Below are positions 45,001 to 56,056 of a DNA stretch of 64,000 bases, in pieces. The translations under genes and the position numbers were made by a program. Source of the DNA: Sabellastarte sp. h YS-2021 (lineage: Eukaryota > Annelida > Polychaeta > Sabellida > Sabellidae); the NCBI GenBank assembly GCA_964017235.1, contig OZ024929.1:161681609-161745608 (forward strand), read 5' to 3'. Under the pieces are notes generated by a model. That model worked only from the letters and a program-made list of their open reading frames with translations, was not told where the DNA came from and ran no database searches. The first letter of the stretch is position 1. Each line of letters starts with the position of its first letter.

Positions 45001-48000
45001 GTGTTTTGCCATTTTTGGCAAAAATTCGAAAATTCAAAATGGCCGCCATTTTTGGGGAGGGGAAAATATTTTGAAAATTGCAAAGATTGCATTGCTTAGA
45101 TACCCTGTGCGTCGAAAATTTTGCCGAAATCGCTCTATCTCGCACGGTTAAGGAGATAGAAGCAAATTTGTGTTTTGCCATTTTTGGCAAAAATTCGAAA
45201 ATTCAAAATGGCCGCCATTTTTGGGGAGGGGAAAATTTTTGGAAAATTGCAAAGATTGCATTCCTTAGATCCCCTGTGGGTCGAAAATTTTGCCGAAATC
45301 GCTCTATCTCGCACGGTTAAGGAGATAGAAGCAAATTTGTGTTTTGCCATTTTTGGCAAAAATTCGAAAATTCAAAATGGCCGCCATTTTTGGGGAGGGG
45401 AAATTTTTTTGAAAATTGCAAATATTACATTTCTTAGATACCCTGTGGGTCGAAAATTTCGACGAAATCGCTCTATCTCGCACGGTTAAGGAGATAGAAG
45501 CAAATTTGTGTTTTGCCATTTTTGGCAAAAATTCGAAAATTCAAAATGGCCGCCATTTTTGGGGAGGGGAAAATTTTTGGAAAATTGCAAAGATTGCATT
45601 CCTTAGATACCCTGTGGGTCGAAAATTTCGACGAAATCGCTCTATCTCGCACGGTTAAGGAGATAGAAGCAAATTTGTGTTTTGCCATTTTTGGCAAAAA
45701 TTCGAAAATTCAAAATGGCCGCCATTTTTGGGGAGGGGAAAATTTTTGGAAAATTGCAAAGATTGCATTCCTTAGATACCCTGTGGGTCGAAAATTTCGA
45801 CGAAATCGCTCTATCTCGCACGGTTAAGGAGATAGAAGCAAATTTGTGTTTTGCAATTTTTGGCAAAAATTCGAAAATTCAAAATGGCCGCCATTTTTGG
45901 GGAGGGGAAAATTTTTTGAAAATTGCAAAGATTACATTCCTTAGATACCCTGTGGGTCGAAAATTTCGACGAAATCGCTCTATCTCGCACGGTTAAGGAG
46001 ATAGAAGCAAATTTGTGTTTTGCCATTTTTGGCAAAAATTCGAAAATTCAAAATGGCCGCCATTTTTGGGGAGGGGAAAATATTTTGAAAATTGCAAAGA
46101 TTGCATTGCTTAGATACCCTGTGCGTCGAAAATTTTGCCGAAATCGCTCTATCTCGCACGGTTAAGGAGATAGAAGCAAATTTGTGTTTTGCCATTTTTG
46201 GCAAAAATTCGAAAATTCAAAATGGCCGCCATTTTTGGGGAGGGGAAAATTTTTGGAAAATTGCAAAGATTGCATTCCTTAGATCCCCTGTGGGTCGAAA
46301 ATTTTGCCGAAATCGCTCTATCTCGCACGGTTAAGGAGATAGAAGCAAATTTGTGTTTTGCCATTTTTGGCAAAAATTCGAAAATTCAAAATGGCCGCCA
46401 TTTTTGGGGAGGGGAAATTTTTTTGAAAATTGCAAATATTACATTCCTTAGATACCCTGTGGGTCGAAAATTTCGACGAAATCGCTCTATCTCGCACGGT
46501 TAAGGAGATAGAAGCAAATTTGTGTTTTGCCATTTTTGGCAAAAATTCGAAAATTCAAAATGGCCGCCATTTTTGGGGAGGGGAAAATTTTTGGAAAATT
46601 GCAAAGATTGCATTCCTTAGATACCCTGTGGGTCGAAAATTTCGACGAAATCGCTCTATCTCGCACGGTTAAGGAGATAGAAGCAAATTTGTGTTTTGCC
46701 ATTTTTGGCAAAAATTCGAAAATTCAAAATGGCCGCCATTTTTGGGGAGGGGAAAATTTTTTTGAAAATTGCAAATATTACATTCCTTAGATACCCTGTG
46801 GGTCGAAAATTTCGACGAAATCGCTCTATCTCGCACGGTTAAGGAGATAGAAGCAAATTTGTGTTTTGCCATTTTTGGCAAAAATTCAAAAATTCAAAAT
46901 GGCCGCCATTTTTGGGGAGGGGAAAATATTTTGAAAATTGCAAAGATTGCATTGGTTAGATACCCTGTGTGTCGAAAATTTTGCCGAAATCGCTCTATCT
47001 CGCACGGTTAAGGAGATAGAAGCAAATTTGTGTTTTGCCATTTTTGGCAAAAATTCGAAAATTCAAAATGGCCGCCATTTTTGGGGAGGGGAAATTTTTT
47101 TGAAAATTGCAAATATTACATTCCTTAGATACCCTGTGGGTCGAAAATTTCGATGAAATCGCTCTATCTCGCACGGTTAAGGAGATAGAAGCAAATTTGT
47201 GTTTTGCCATTTTTGGCAAAAATTCGAAAATTCAAAATGGCCGCCATTTTTGGGGAGGGGAAAATTTGTGGAAAATTGCAAATATTACATTCCTTAGAAA
47301 CCCTGTGGGTCGAAAATTTCGACGAAATCGCTCTATCTCGCACGGTTAAGGAGATAGAAGCAAATTTGTGTTTTGCCATTTTTGGCAAAAATTCGAAAAT
47401 TCAAAATGGCCGCCATTTTTGGGGAGGGGAAAATTTTTGGAAAATTGCAAAGATTGCATTCCTTAGATACCCTGTGGGTCGAAAATTTCGACGAAATCGC
47501 TCTATCTCGCACGGTTAAGGAGATAGAAGCAAATTTGTGTTTTGCCATTTTTGGCAAAAATTCGAAAATTCAAAATGGCCGCCATTTTTGGGGAGGGGAA
47601 AATTTTTTGAAAATTGCAAATATTACATTCCTTAGATACCCTGTGGGTCGAAAATTTCGACGAAATCGCTCTATCTCGCACGGTTAAGGAGATAGAAGCA
47701 AATTTGTGTTTTGCCATTTTTGGCAAAAATTCAAAACGGCCGCCATTTTTGGGGAGGGGAAAATATTTTGAAAATTGCAAAGATTGCATTGCTTAGATAC
47801 CCTGTGTGTCGAAAATTTTGCCGAAATCGCTCTATCTCGCACGGTTAAGGAGATAGAAGCAAATTAGTGTTTTGCCATTTTTGGCAAAAATTCGAAAATT
47901 CAAAATGGCCGCCATTTTTGGGGAGGGGAAAATTTTTGGAAAATTGCAAAGATTGCATTCCTTAGATCCCCTGTGGGTCGAAAATTTTGCCGAAATCGCT

Positions 48001-48995
48001 CTATCTCGCACGGTTAAGGAGATAGAAGCAAATTTGTGTTTTGCCATTTTTGGCAAAAATTCGAAAATTCAAAATGGCCGCCATTTTTGGGGAGGGGAAA
48101 TTTTTTTGAAAATTGCAAATATTACATTCCTTAGATACCCTGTGGGTCGAAAATTTCGACGAAATCGCTCTATCTCGCACGGTTAAGGAGATAGAAGCAA
48201 ATTTGTGTTTTGCCATTTTTGGCAAAAATTCGAAAATTCAAAATGGCCGCCATTTTTGGGGAGGGGAAAATTTTTGGAAAATTGCAAATATTACATTCCT
48301 TAGATACCCTGTGGGTCGAAAATTTCGACGAAATCGCTCTATCTCGCACGGTTAAGGAGATAGAAGCAAATTTGTGTTTTGCCATTTTTGGCAAAAATTC
48401 GAAAATTCAAAATGGCCGCCATTTTTGGGGAGGGGAAAATTTTTTGAAAATTGCAAAGAGTACACTCGTCAGATACCCTGCGGGTCGAAAATTTTGCCGA
48501 AATCGCTCTATCTCGCACGGTTAAGGAGATAGAAGCAAATTACTCAAAAGTAGTACTGAAAATACACAATGAAGTACCTAAATGGCTATTACTCATGTAC
48601 TGACAAAGCTATCAGTCCCAAATGCAATACCAAGCGAGCTATGGACATAACAATCTTGTATTCAAAATTGTAGTAAAATATCTTTAATTATTTTGGCTTA
48701 AATGCACGGAAACCAATGGGTACTGAAAATAGCTGTACTTAAGTATTACTCAGTAAGCAAAAGAGGTACAACAGCCAAAAGCAATCCCAAGCAAGCTACT
48801 GACCCAATAAGCCTGCATACCAAATTTGGTGACAATAGCTCTAATACTTTTCCTTTAAATGAGCGGAAACCATGCGTGACGCCGGACATCGGACGCCGGA
48901 CGCCGGACGCCGGACATCGGACATCGGACATCGGACATCGGACGGCGAAAAAAGCAAAAATAATATATCCACCCCCCAGGGGGGTGGACATAATT
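42024..48995 (+). mobile_element. C-type satellite element, large copy (~37 monomers)
   Basis: It has the same flanks as 24820-26500: the left region with ATGTCCACCC at 42104-42113, and at the right a hairpin at about 48966-48991 (TCCACCCCCC / GGGGGGTGGA). The only large difference is the length of the array: ~6.3 kb here against ~1.1 kb in the small copy. Next to the right end is a 7-bp microsatellite of CGGACAT/CGGACGC (about 48886-48945). Confidence 0.8.
42240..48540 (+). repeat. C satellite, 169-bp monomers with higher-order repeats
   Basis: About 37 monomers, very alike in the centre and more diverged at the left edge (42240-42780). Each contains three perfect short palindromes (GTCGAAA-A-TTTCGAC; TTTTGCCA-TTT-TGGCAAAA; near-palindrome AAAATGGCCGCCATTTT) and a G-rich GGGGAGGGG. 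Marker variants recur at fixed steps. 'ttgcttagataccctgtgcg' lies near 43569, 44583, 45090 and 46104, and 'ttgcaatttttggc' near 43317, 44331, 44838 and 45852. The steps are 1014, 507 and 1014 bp, i.e. six- and three-monomer blocks. Confidence 0.92.
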
Positions 48996-50812
48996 AATAT
49001 AGACTACAACTGACAAGACTAAGTTGGTCTGGATTAACTACAACTTCCAATATCCATTGGACTTGGTTCCCATTGTTACAAGTTCTACTTCTACCTACAA
49101 AAACATTCTCATTTCTGATACTGAGACCTTATATTAGTTCCACATACATATATCTCGAAGTTTGACTTAAAGGGAGTGCAGTTCTAGTCATAAAGTGTCT
49201 CCTGTAAAGGAATTTGTATGTATAATGCACATTAAAAGACACATACACTAAAGGTGTGTATAAAAACCTTGTGTCTTGCATTAAAACAGGTTTCACTTTT
49301 TCAGATTTAGTCCCACATATCCATTCATCCAAAACACTGGTACACTCCTACAAAAGGTGTGTAAAATGTGGAACTTTTTATTGTAAATGTTTCAAATTGC
49401 AAACAGAACAGGTATACTAATTGATGTAACTGTGTAATTTAATTTCAAAGAGTATTGGGATATATTACATCTGAACGGACTCCAAACAAGTGACATTGTT
49501 TTCTTCCTCAAGTAGTTTCTGAAAAGAAATTCAACGATAATGAGTCAATAATTCTTATGATGAAAAACCCCAAAGAAAAGAAAATTACAATGCTTTACTT
49601 GTGATAATATTGTACCTGGTCATATGTAATAAGACTGCACCAAAATAACCAATATTCAATAAAAATTACTGACAGGTGTTTGGCCAGCAGATAGGATGAT
49701 TTCTGGGAGCATATACATAACTATACAGTGACTGAATGAAGCTATGACTCCATGGCATTATCACAACAACCCAGAGTGCTTGTTTTGACCTGCCTGCATC
49801 ACTGCACAGCAAAACAATGGCCTCAGCCTCCATACAGCTTTGTCAGTCTCTCACGTTCTAGCATCCGCACCATGTGTGTTTCATTATTAATTGCATGAAT
49901 GGTGATATTTCACAGCACAATTAACACGTGTATGAAAACTCTACATGGCTTGAATACTGATTGAAAGCTGGCCTATAGAGATATGTATTGTTCATCAAGA
50001 TGGTGGTAAAATGTTCACAAATATTGGCATCATTTGCGTCATTGTTTATGTTGTTTTAGTTTCATACTTATATTGTGAACAAAATACATATTTATCTTGT
50101 TTTATTCTGTATTCCTGCATCTAAAGGTCTTCAAACAATATTTGTTCACAATGATACAATGCTCTACATATTCACTTTCAGATTTCCTGTTGTATAACTA
50201 CACCTGTATTAATCACTGGAGTGTACTTGTGGACTTTCACTTAACATACAAAGATCCCGAGAACAGTCAAGAAGAACTTTTGTACTTCCATTTTGCTCAC
50301 TTGTTGGATTTTTACATCCAGTTGAACCCCACATCACTAAGACCCAACTAACTAAAACTTCAGGCTGCTGCGACATAACTTTCAGGTGTTACTAATTATT
50401 TTTATGTTGTTACAAGTAATCTTGTAAACATTTCTATTAAAATGAAGCCGAGGGATTTTGTCTAAAGAGAAGATATGTCTTACAGGTCTATTGGGTACTG
50501 CACACAATTTATCAGGGTTTATTATTGTGAATTGTTTAATTGAGTTGTAGTAGTTTCAAGCAGATCATAATACTTATCTTTTCGGTCGTAAGACTTATCT
50601 TATTGCTAATACAACTTAACTTTTGCCCCAGGATAACTCATGTTTGCCAGTTTCCCACCCTTTTCCAATAGTAGGTGTCATGGTAGTCTAATACCTGAGT
50701 TATAAATTGGCTAGCTTTTACAATAGCTCACGAAAGTAAAACTATTATAAAATGGCAATATCTCATGAGGGCATAGAACTGAGGAAGGATTCCAAATACA
50801 AAACAAGCAATC
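48996..50812. other. intronic spacer
   Basis: AT-rich, no recognised gene. A segment at 50449-50530 ('agccgagggattttgtc…cagggttta') is a diverged partner of 23716-23800. Otherwise nothing seen. Confidence 0.4.
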
Positions 50813-51835
50813 AGTGCCCGTGAACGGGCTCTGTGTCAGCTGACTGTGTGTTTTGAGTTTCAGAGTAGAAGTGACAGAAGAAAAAAACACAAAAGTTGTG
50901 CCCTGGAAATGGTGTTTGGAAGAAAACTAAGAAGGTAACTGTTAAGGTGTAAAAAGTAAGTTAAAAACATATTTAAAGAAAATATTGCAAATGCAATAGT
51001 TTTAATTTTACTATGTTATAGCTGACCCCAAAATATGTGAATAACACACTGAAACTAGACCTATAGCATCGGAGAACTGATGCAAATTGTATCCACCAGA
51101 AAACTCACAAAAGCCATTAAAACATGCTTAACCTTGGAGCTCAAGGTGAAATCTGACCATGTCAAAAGATTCTTAGCCCATGATTCCTATGGGTTGGTGT
51201 GACATTGCAAACCTTTAGGAACACAAATAAGCGAGATATAAGCACTGTTAATTTTGGCTTTCCTCATTTGACCTTCAAAGAGGGGCCAAAGGTCAAATCT
51301 GATCACATCAAAAGATTCCTAGCCCATTATTTCCTATAGGTTGGTTTTCCGTTCCAAACCTCTAGAACTAATAATAAGCGAGCTATAAGCACTTTTAAGT
51401 TTAGCTATCCTCGTTTGACCTTGAAGGAGGGTTTCAAGGTGAAATCCAACCACACCAAAAGATTCTCAGCCCATGATTTCCTAGAGGTTGGTTTTCCATC
51501 CCAAACCTCTAGGACCAATAATAAGCAAGTTATAAGCACTTTTAAGTTTGGCTATTTTTGTTTGACCTTGAAGGAGGGGTCCAAGGTCAAATCCGACCAC
51601 ACCAAAAGAATCCAGGCCCATGATTTCCTATAGGTTGGTTTACCATCCCAAATCTCTAGGACCAATAATAAGCGAGCTATAAGCACTTTTAAGTTTGGCT
51701 ACCCTCTTTTGACCTTGAAAGAGGGGTCCACGGTCAAATCCGACTACACCAAAAGAATCCAGGCCCATGATTTCCTATAGGTTGGTTTACCATCCCAAAT
51801 CTCTAGGACCAATAATAAGCAAGTTATAACCACTT

Positions 51836-53231
51836 AACCAAGATATGGGACACAGAAGACATACCAATTAGTTGGAAGAAAGGACTTATCGTGAAACTAC
51901 CAAAGAAAGGAGACCTATCTGATAGCAACAACTGGAGAGGCATTACATTACTCTCCATCACCAGCAAGGTATTCTCACGCATTATCCTCAGCCGAATATC
52001 AGAAGCAATAGATGAAATTCTACGCCAAGAACAAGCTGGTTTTCGCAAAGGGAAATCTTGTATTGATCAAATCTTTGTGCTACGCCAAATTCTAGAACAG
52101 TCGTATGAATGGAGCACCCCGCTATACAACACTTTCATAGACTTTGAAAAAGCATTTGACAGGCTACACCGTCCCACACTATGGAAAATTTTAAGACACT
52201 ATGGGATCCCAGAGAAGATTGTGAACATCATCAGATGCCTATACGAAAATTTTGAATGCAAAGTCATACACAATAACCTTTTGACAGACTCATTCACCAT
52301 AGACACAGGAGTCAAACAAGGATGCCTACTCTCACCAATACTGTTCTCTCTCGCAATAGATTGGATAATGCACAGAGTCACCGATGGAAAACGTACTGGC
52401 CTACAGTGGACCCTCACAAAAACTCTTGAGGACCTAGACTATGCTGATGACCTGGACCTACTATCAAATAGTCATCAGGATATACAAGCTAAATCTGACT
52501 TACTCGTGACAACAGCAAGCAAAATCGGTCTCAAAGTCAACACCAAAAAGACCAAATTACTGCGCATAAATTCGGGGAACAACACACCAGTTACCATCAA
52601 TGGTAAACAAATAGAAGAAGTAGAGGAATTTTCATACCTAGGGAGCATGATCACATCAGATGCCGATATTGGAAAGGAAATCAACACCAGAATTAATAAG
52701 GCCACACAAGCTTTTGCAATGCTAAAGACCATATGGAGATCCTCAACAATAAACAACAAGACCAAAATAAAGATCTTCAAAAGCAATGTCCTCAGTGTAC
52801 TTTTATATGGTGCTGAATGTTGGAAGACCACCGAAACAGTCCAACATAAACTAGATGTCTTTCAAAATAAGTGCCTGCGCAGGATACTCAAAATATTTTG
52901 GCCAAATAGAATATCAAACACTGACCTCATGAATCTGACTGGCTTGCAACCAATCGCAGAAGTCATACAGAGAAAAAGATGGCATTGGATTGGTCACATC
53001 CTCAGGAGGCCCCCAAACTCGCTTATAAAAACTGCCCTGAGATGGACACCACAAGACAGGAGGAAAAGAGGCCGCCCTAAAGAAACATGGAGACGCACAA
53101 CAGAAAAAGACCTGAAAGCCAGAGGACTAACAATTAATACAGCCCACCCAGTAGCGGCAGACAGAGCGAAATGGAAATCCCTTGCCATCGCCTCACGTGC
53201 CAAACGGCACAGAGAGGATTAAGTAAGTAAG
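51836..53231 (+). mobile_element. 5'-truncated RTE-clade LINE
   Basis: A perfect 11-bp target duplication TATAACCACTT flanks it (51825-51835 and 53232-53242). The 3' end is a (TAAG)n tail, as in RTE-type elements. The 5' part (endonuclease and start of RT) is missing. The unbroken remaining frame and exact duplication point to a recent insertion into the A array. Confidence 0.92.
51840..53222 (+). pseudogene. RTE-type reverse transcriptase, N-terminally truncated
   Basis: The frame is open from the insertion point (KIWDTEDIPISWKKG…) to a stop at 53220-53222; there is no genuine start codon because the 5' end was lost on insertion. RT blocks are NNWRGITLLS, QAGFRKGKSCIDQI, FIDFEKAFDR, GVKQGCLLSPILF and DLDYADDLDLL with the catalytic YADD intact. 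After the palm come the RTE-typical YLGSMITSD, VLLYGAECWKTT, KCLRRIL and KRWHWIGHILRR blocks. Without the endonuclease it could not move on its own. Its closest relatives should be RTE-X/BovB-like families; I cannot place it more finely. Confidence 0.85.
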
Positions 53232-54069
53232 TATAACCACTTTTAAGTTTGGCTATTTTTGTTTGACCTTGAAAGAGAGGTCCAAGGTCAAATCCAACCA
53301 CACCAAAAGAATCCAGGCCCATGATTTCCTATAGGTTGGTTCACCATCCCAAACCTCTAGAACCAATAATAAGCGACTTAAAAACACTTTTCAGTTTGGC
53401 TATCCTCGTTTGACCTTGTAGGAGGGGTCCAAGGTCAAATCCAACAATACCAAAAGATTCCCAGCCCATGATTTCCTTTAGGTTGGTTTACCATCCCAAA
53501 CCTCTAGGACCAATAATAGGCGTGTTATAAGCACTTTTAAGTTTGGGTATCCTCATTTGACCTTGAAGGAGGGGTCCAAGGTCATATCTGACCACACCAA
53601 AAGATACCCAGCCGTGATTTCCTATAGGTTGTTCTATCATCCCAACCCTCTAGAACCAATAATAAGTGAGCTATAAGCACATTTAAGTGTGGCTATCCTC
53701 GTTTGACCTTGAAAGAGGGGTCCAAGGTCAAATCCGACCACACCAAAAGAATCCAGGCCCATGATTTCCTATATGTTGGTTTACCATCCCAAACCTGTAG
53801 GACCAATAATAAGCGAGTTAGAAGCACTTTTAAGTTTGGCTATCCTCGTTTGACCTTGAAGGAGGGGTCCAAGGTCAAATCCGACCACACCAAAAGATTC
53901 CCGGCCCATGATTTCCTATATGTTGGTTTACCATCCCAAACCTCTAGGACCGATAATAAGCGACCTATAACCACTTTTCATGACTGATAAAGAAACACCT
54001 GTGGCGGCCATGTTGTTTTGTTTTTTTTTTCAAAATGAGGACCCAAATATTTGCAGTCAAGATTTTATA

Positions 54070-55368
54070 ATGAGGAACATATCCTGCTGTCCGGTGGATA
54101 CAACTAAATACTCTAAATGCAATACTTTTGAAGTTATAAGTGATTTACTCAACAGTGATAACCTGAAAGTAGCTATTACTCAGCTATGCCATGAGCTACA
54201 GGTCTAAAATTTTACTATGTTATAGCTGACCCAAAAGTAGCTGAATAACATATACAAACAAATTACTGTAAATGCAATAGTTTTCAAGTTATAAGTGACT
54301 TACTCAACAGTGATGACCTGAAAGTAGCTAATTCTCAGCTATGCCATGAGCTACAGGTCTGAAATTTTACTATGTTATAGCTGACCCAAAAGTAGCTGAA
54401 TAACATATTTACACAAAATGCTCTAAATACAATACTTTTCAAGTTATAGATGATTTAGTGTTGAGTAAAAACCTCAAAGTAGCTATTACTCAGCTATGCA
54501 ATGAGCCACTGCTCTGGAATTTTACTATGTTATAGCTGACCCCAAAATAGGTGAATAACATGTGAAAGTAAATACTCTAAATGCAATACTTTTCAAGTTA
54601 TAAGTGATTTACTCAACAGTGATAACCTAAAAGTAGCTATTACTCAGCTATGCCATGAGCTACAGGTCTGAAATTTTACTATGTTATAGCTGACCCAAAA
54701 GTAGCTGAATAACATATTTACACAAAATTCTCTAAATGCAATAGTTTTCAAGTTACAAGTGATTTTACTCATGATGTAAGTTACTGAAAAGTCCAAAAGT
54801 AGCTATTACTCGCTTAGCTATTGAGATAGACACCCAAGTTACTCACCATGTTGTAGCTATGGAAAAAGTAGCTGAATAACATATTTAAATAAAATGCTCT
54901 AAATGCAATACTTTTCAAGTTATAAATGATTTAGTGTTGAGTAAGAACCTCAAAGTAGCTATTACTCAGCTAAGCAATGAGCCATTGGTCTGGAATTTTA
55001 CCATGGTATAGCTTACCCCAAAATAGGTGAATAACATATGAAACTAAATTCTCTAAATACAATACTTTTCAAATTATAAGTGATTTACTCAACAGTGATA
55101 ACCTAAAAGTAGCTATTACTCAGCTATGCCATGAGCTACAGGTCTGAAATTTTACTATGTTATAGCTGGCCCAAAAGTAGCTGAATAACATATACAAACA
55201 AATTACTGTGAATGCAATAGTTTTCAAGTTATAAGTGATTTACTCAACAGTGATAACCTGAAAGTAGCTATTACTCAGCTATGCCATGAGCAACAGGTCT
55301 GAAATTTTACTATGTTATAGCTGACCCAAAAGTAGCTGAATAACATATACAAACAAATTACTGTAAAT
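54070..55368. repeat. B array (~158-bp units), left of DIRS copy 2
   Basis: Units share 'aatgcaata(c/g)ttttcaagtt', 'ataagtgatttactcaacag', 'agtagctattactcagctat' and 'ccatgagctacaggtctgaa'. The array continues at 61677 after the DIRS insertion. Two variant unit types alternate irregularly ('gagccactgctctgg' against 'gagctacaggtctga'). Confidence 0.85.
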
Positions 55369-56056
55369 TTGAAAATTTTAATTACTTAAATGTAGCTTTT
55401 ATAAGCTACAAGCCTACCATGTGGGACTTAATGCTGTTCTCGGGTTGCCACACCCGGGGCCAACGTCTTAGAAAAAAAGATCGTTCTTGTTAGCCACCGG
55501 ATATACTGGTAGTTGTCGTCACGTGATAACTTCTGACCAATCGCCCTACTTTCTCGTTGAAATTTTTTATTAAACCTACCCCTCAGCTGTAAACAGCGGG
55601 GAGGCAGGGTGGGACTCTTATAAAAGCTACATTTAAGTAATTAAAATTTTCAATTTTATTACGCTACAATAGCTTACCATGTGGGACTTAATGCTGAATT
55701 CAACCGCCCGGTGGCGGGATTACAGCTGAGACTGGAAGATATGTAATTTTTTTTTTCTAAGATTTGAATTAATATATACAGAATAGTGCCAGAAATGCCA
55801 GTCTGAGTCCCTTTTACAGAGCCCCGAACCCGAAGATCGGGCCTGTAATGAGCCAAAAACCTAAGTAAAAAGGGACAGTGCTAAAACTGTCCAGATGTTT
55901 GGTAGTAGGACGGAAGTGCAGCGGTGCTCACTTCGAGGTCTAAGGGTCCCTATTAGACCTTCACGTGTGACTGACCAACCCAGTGGTTGGGTATCTCATG
56001 AAATTTTTAACCTGAAATATGAGATTAATGACAACTGACTAAGTCCTTAATAGAAA

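Larger units (their letters stand above)
51170..53990 (+). repeat. A-type tandem array (147-bp unit), right copy
   Basis: Units start at TTTGACC near 51414, 51561, 51708, then (after the RTE insertion) 53409, 53556, 53702 and 53849, i.e. steps of 146-147 bp. Each unit has TTTGACCTTGAAGG and CCAAGGTCAAATC about 15 bp apart, 'cccatgatttcctataggtt' and 'ctctaggaccaataataagc'. It is inverted relative to 1-556. Confidence 0.9.

Noticed and set aside
42226-48524. Dozens of ORFs of 60-104 codons on both strands in the C array
   Set aside because: They recur with the 169-bp monomer, overlap on both strands and change frame between units because 169 is not a multiple of three. They are by-products of repeat sequence, not genes.
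42240-48540. CRISPR-like array of direct repeats
   Set aside because: The whole 169-bp unit is repeated with no unique spacers, and the DNA is eukaryotic.
52475-52831. 118-codon ORF antisense to the RTE reverse transcriptase
   Set aside because: It is a shadow of the conserved RT frame.
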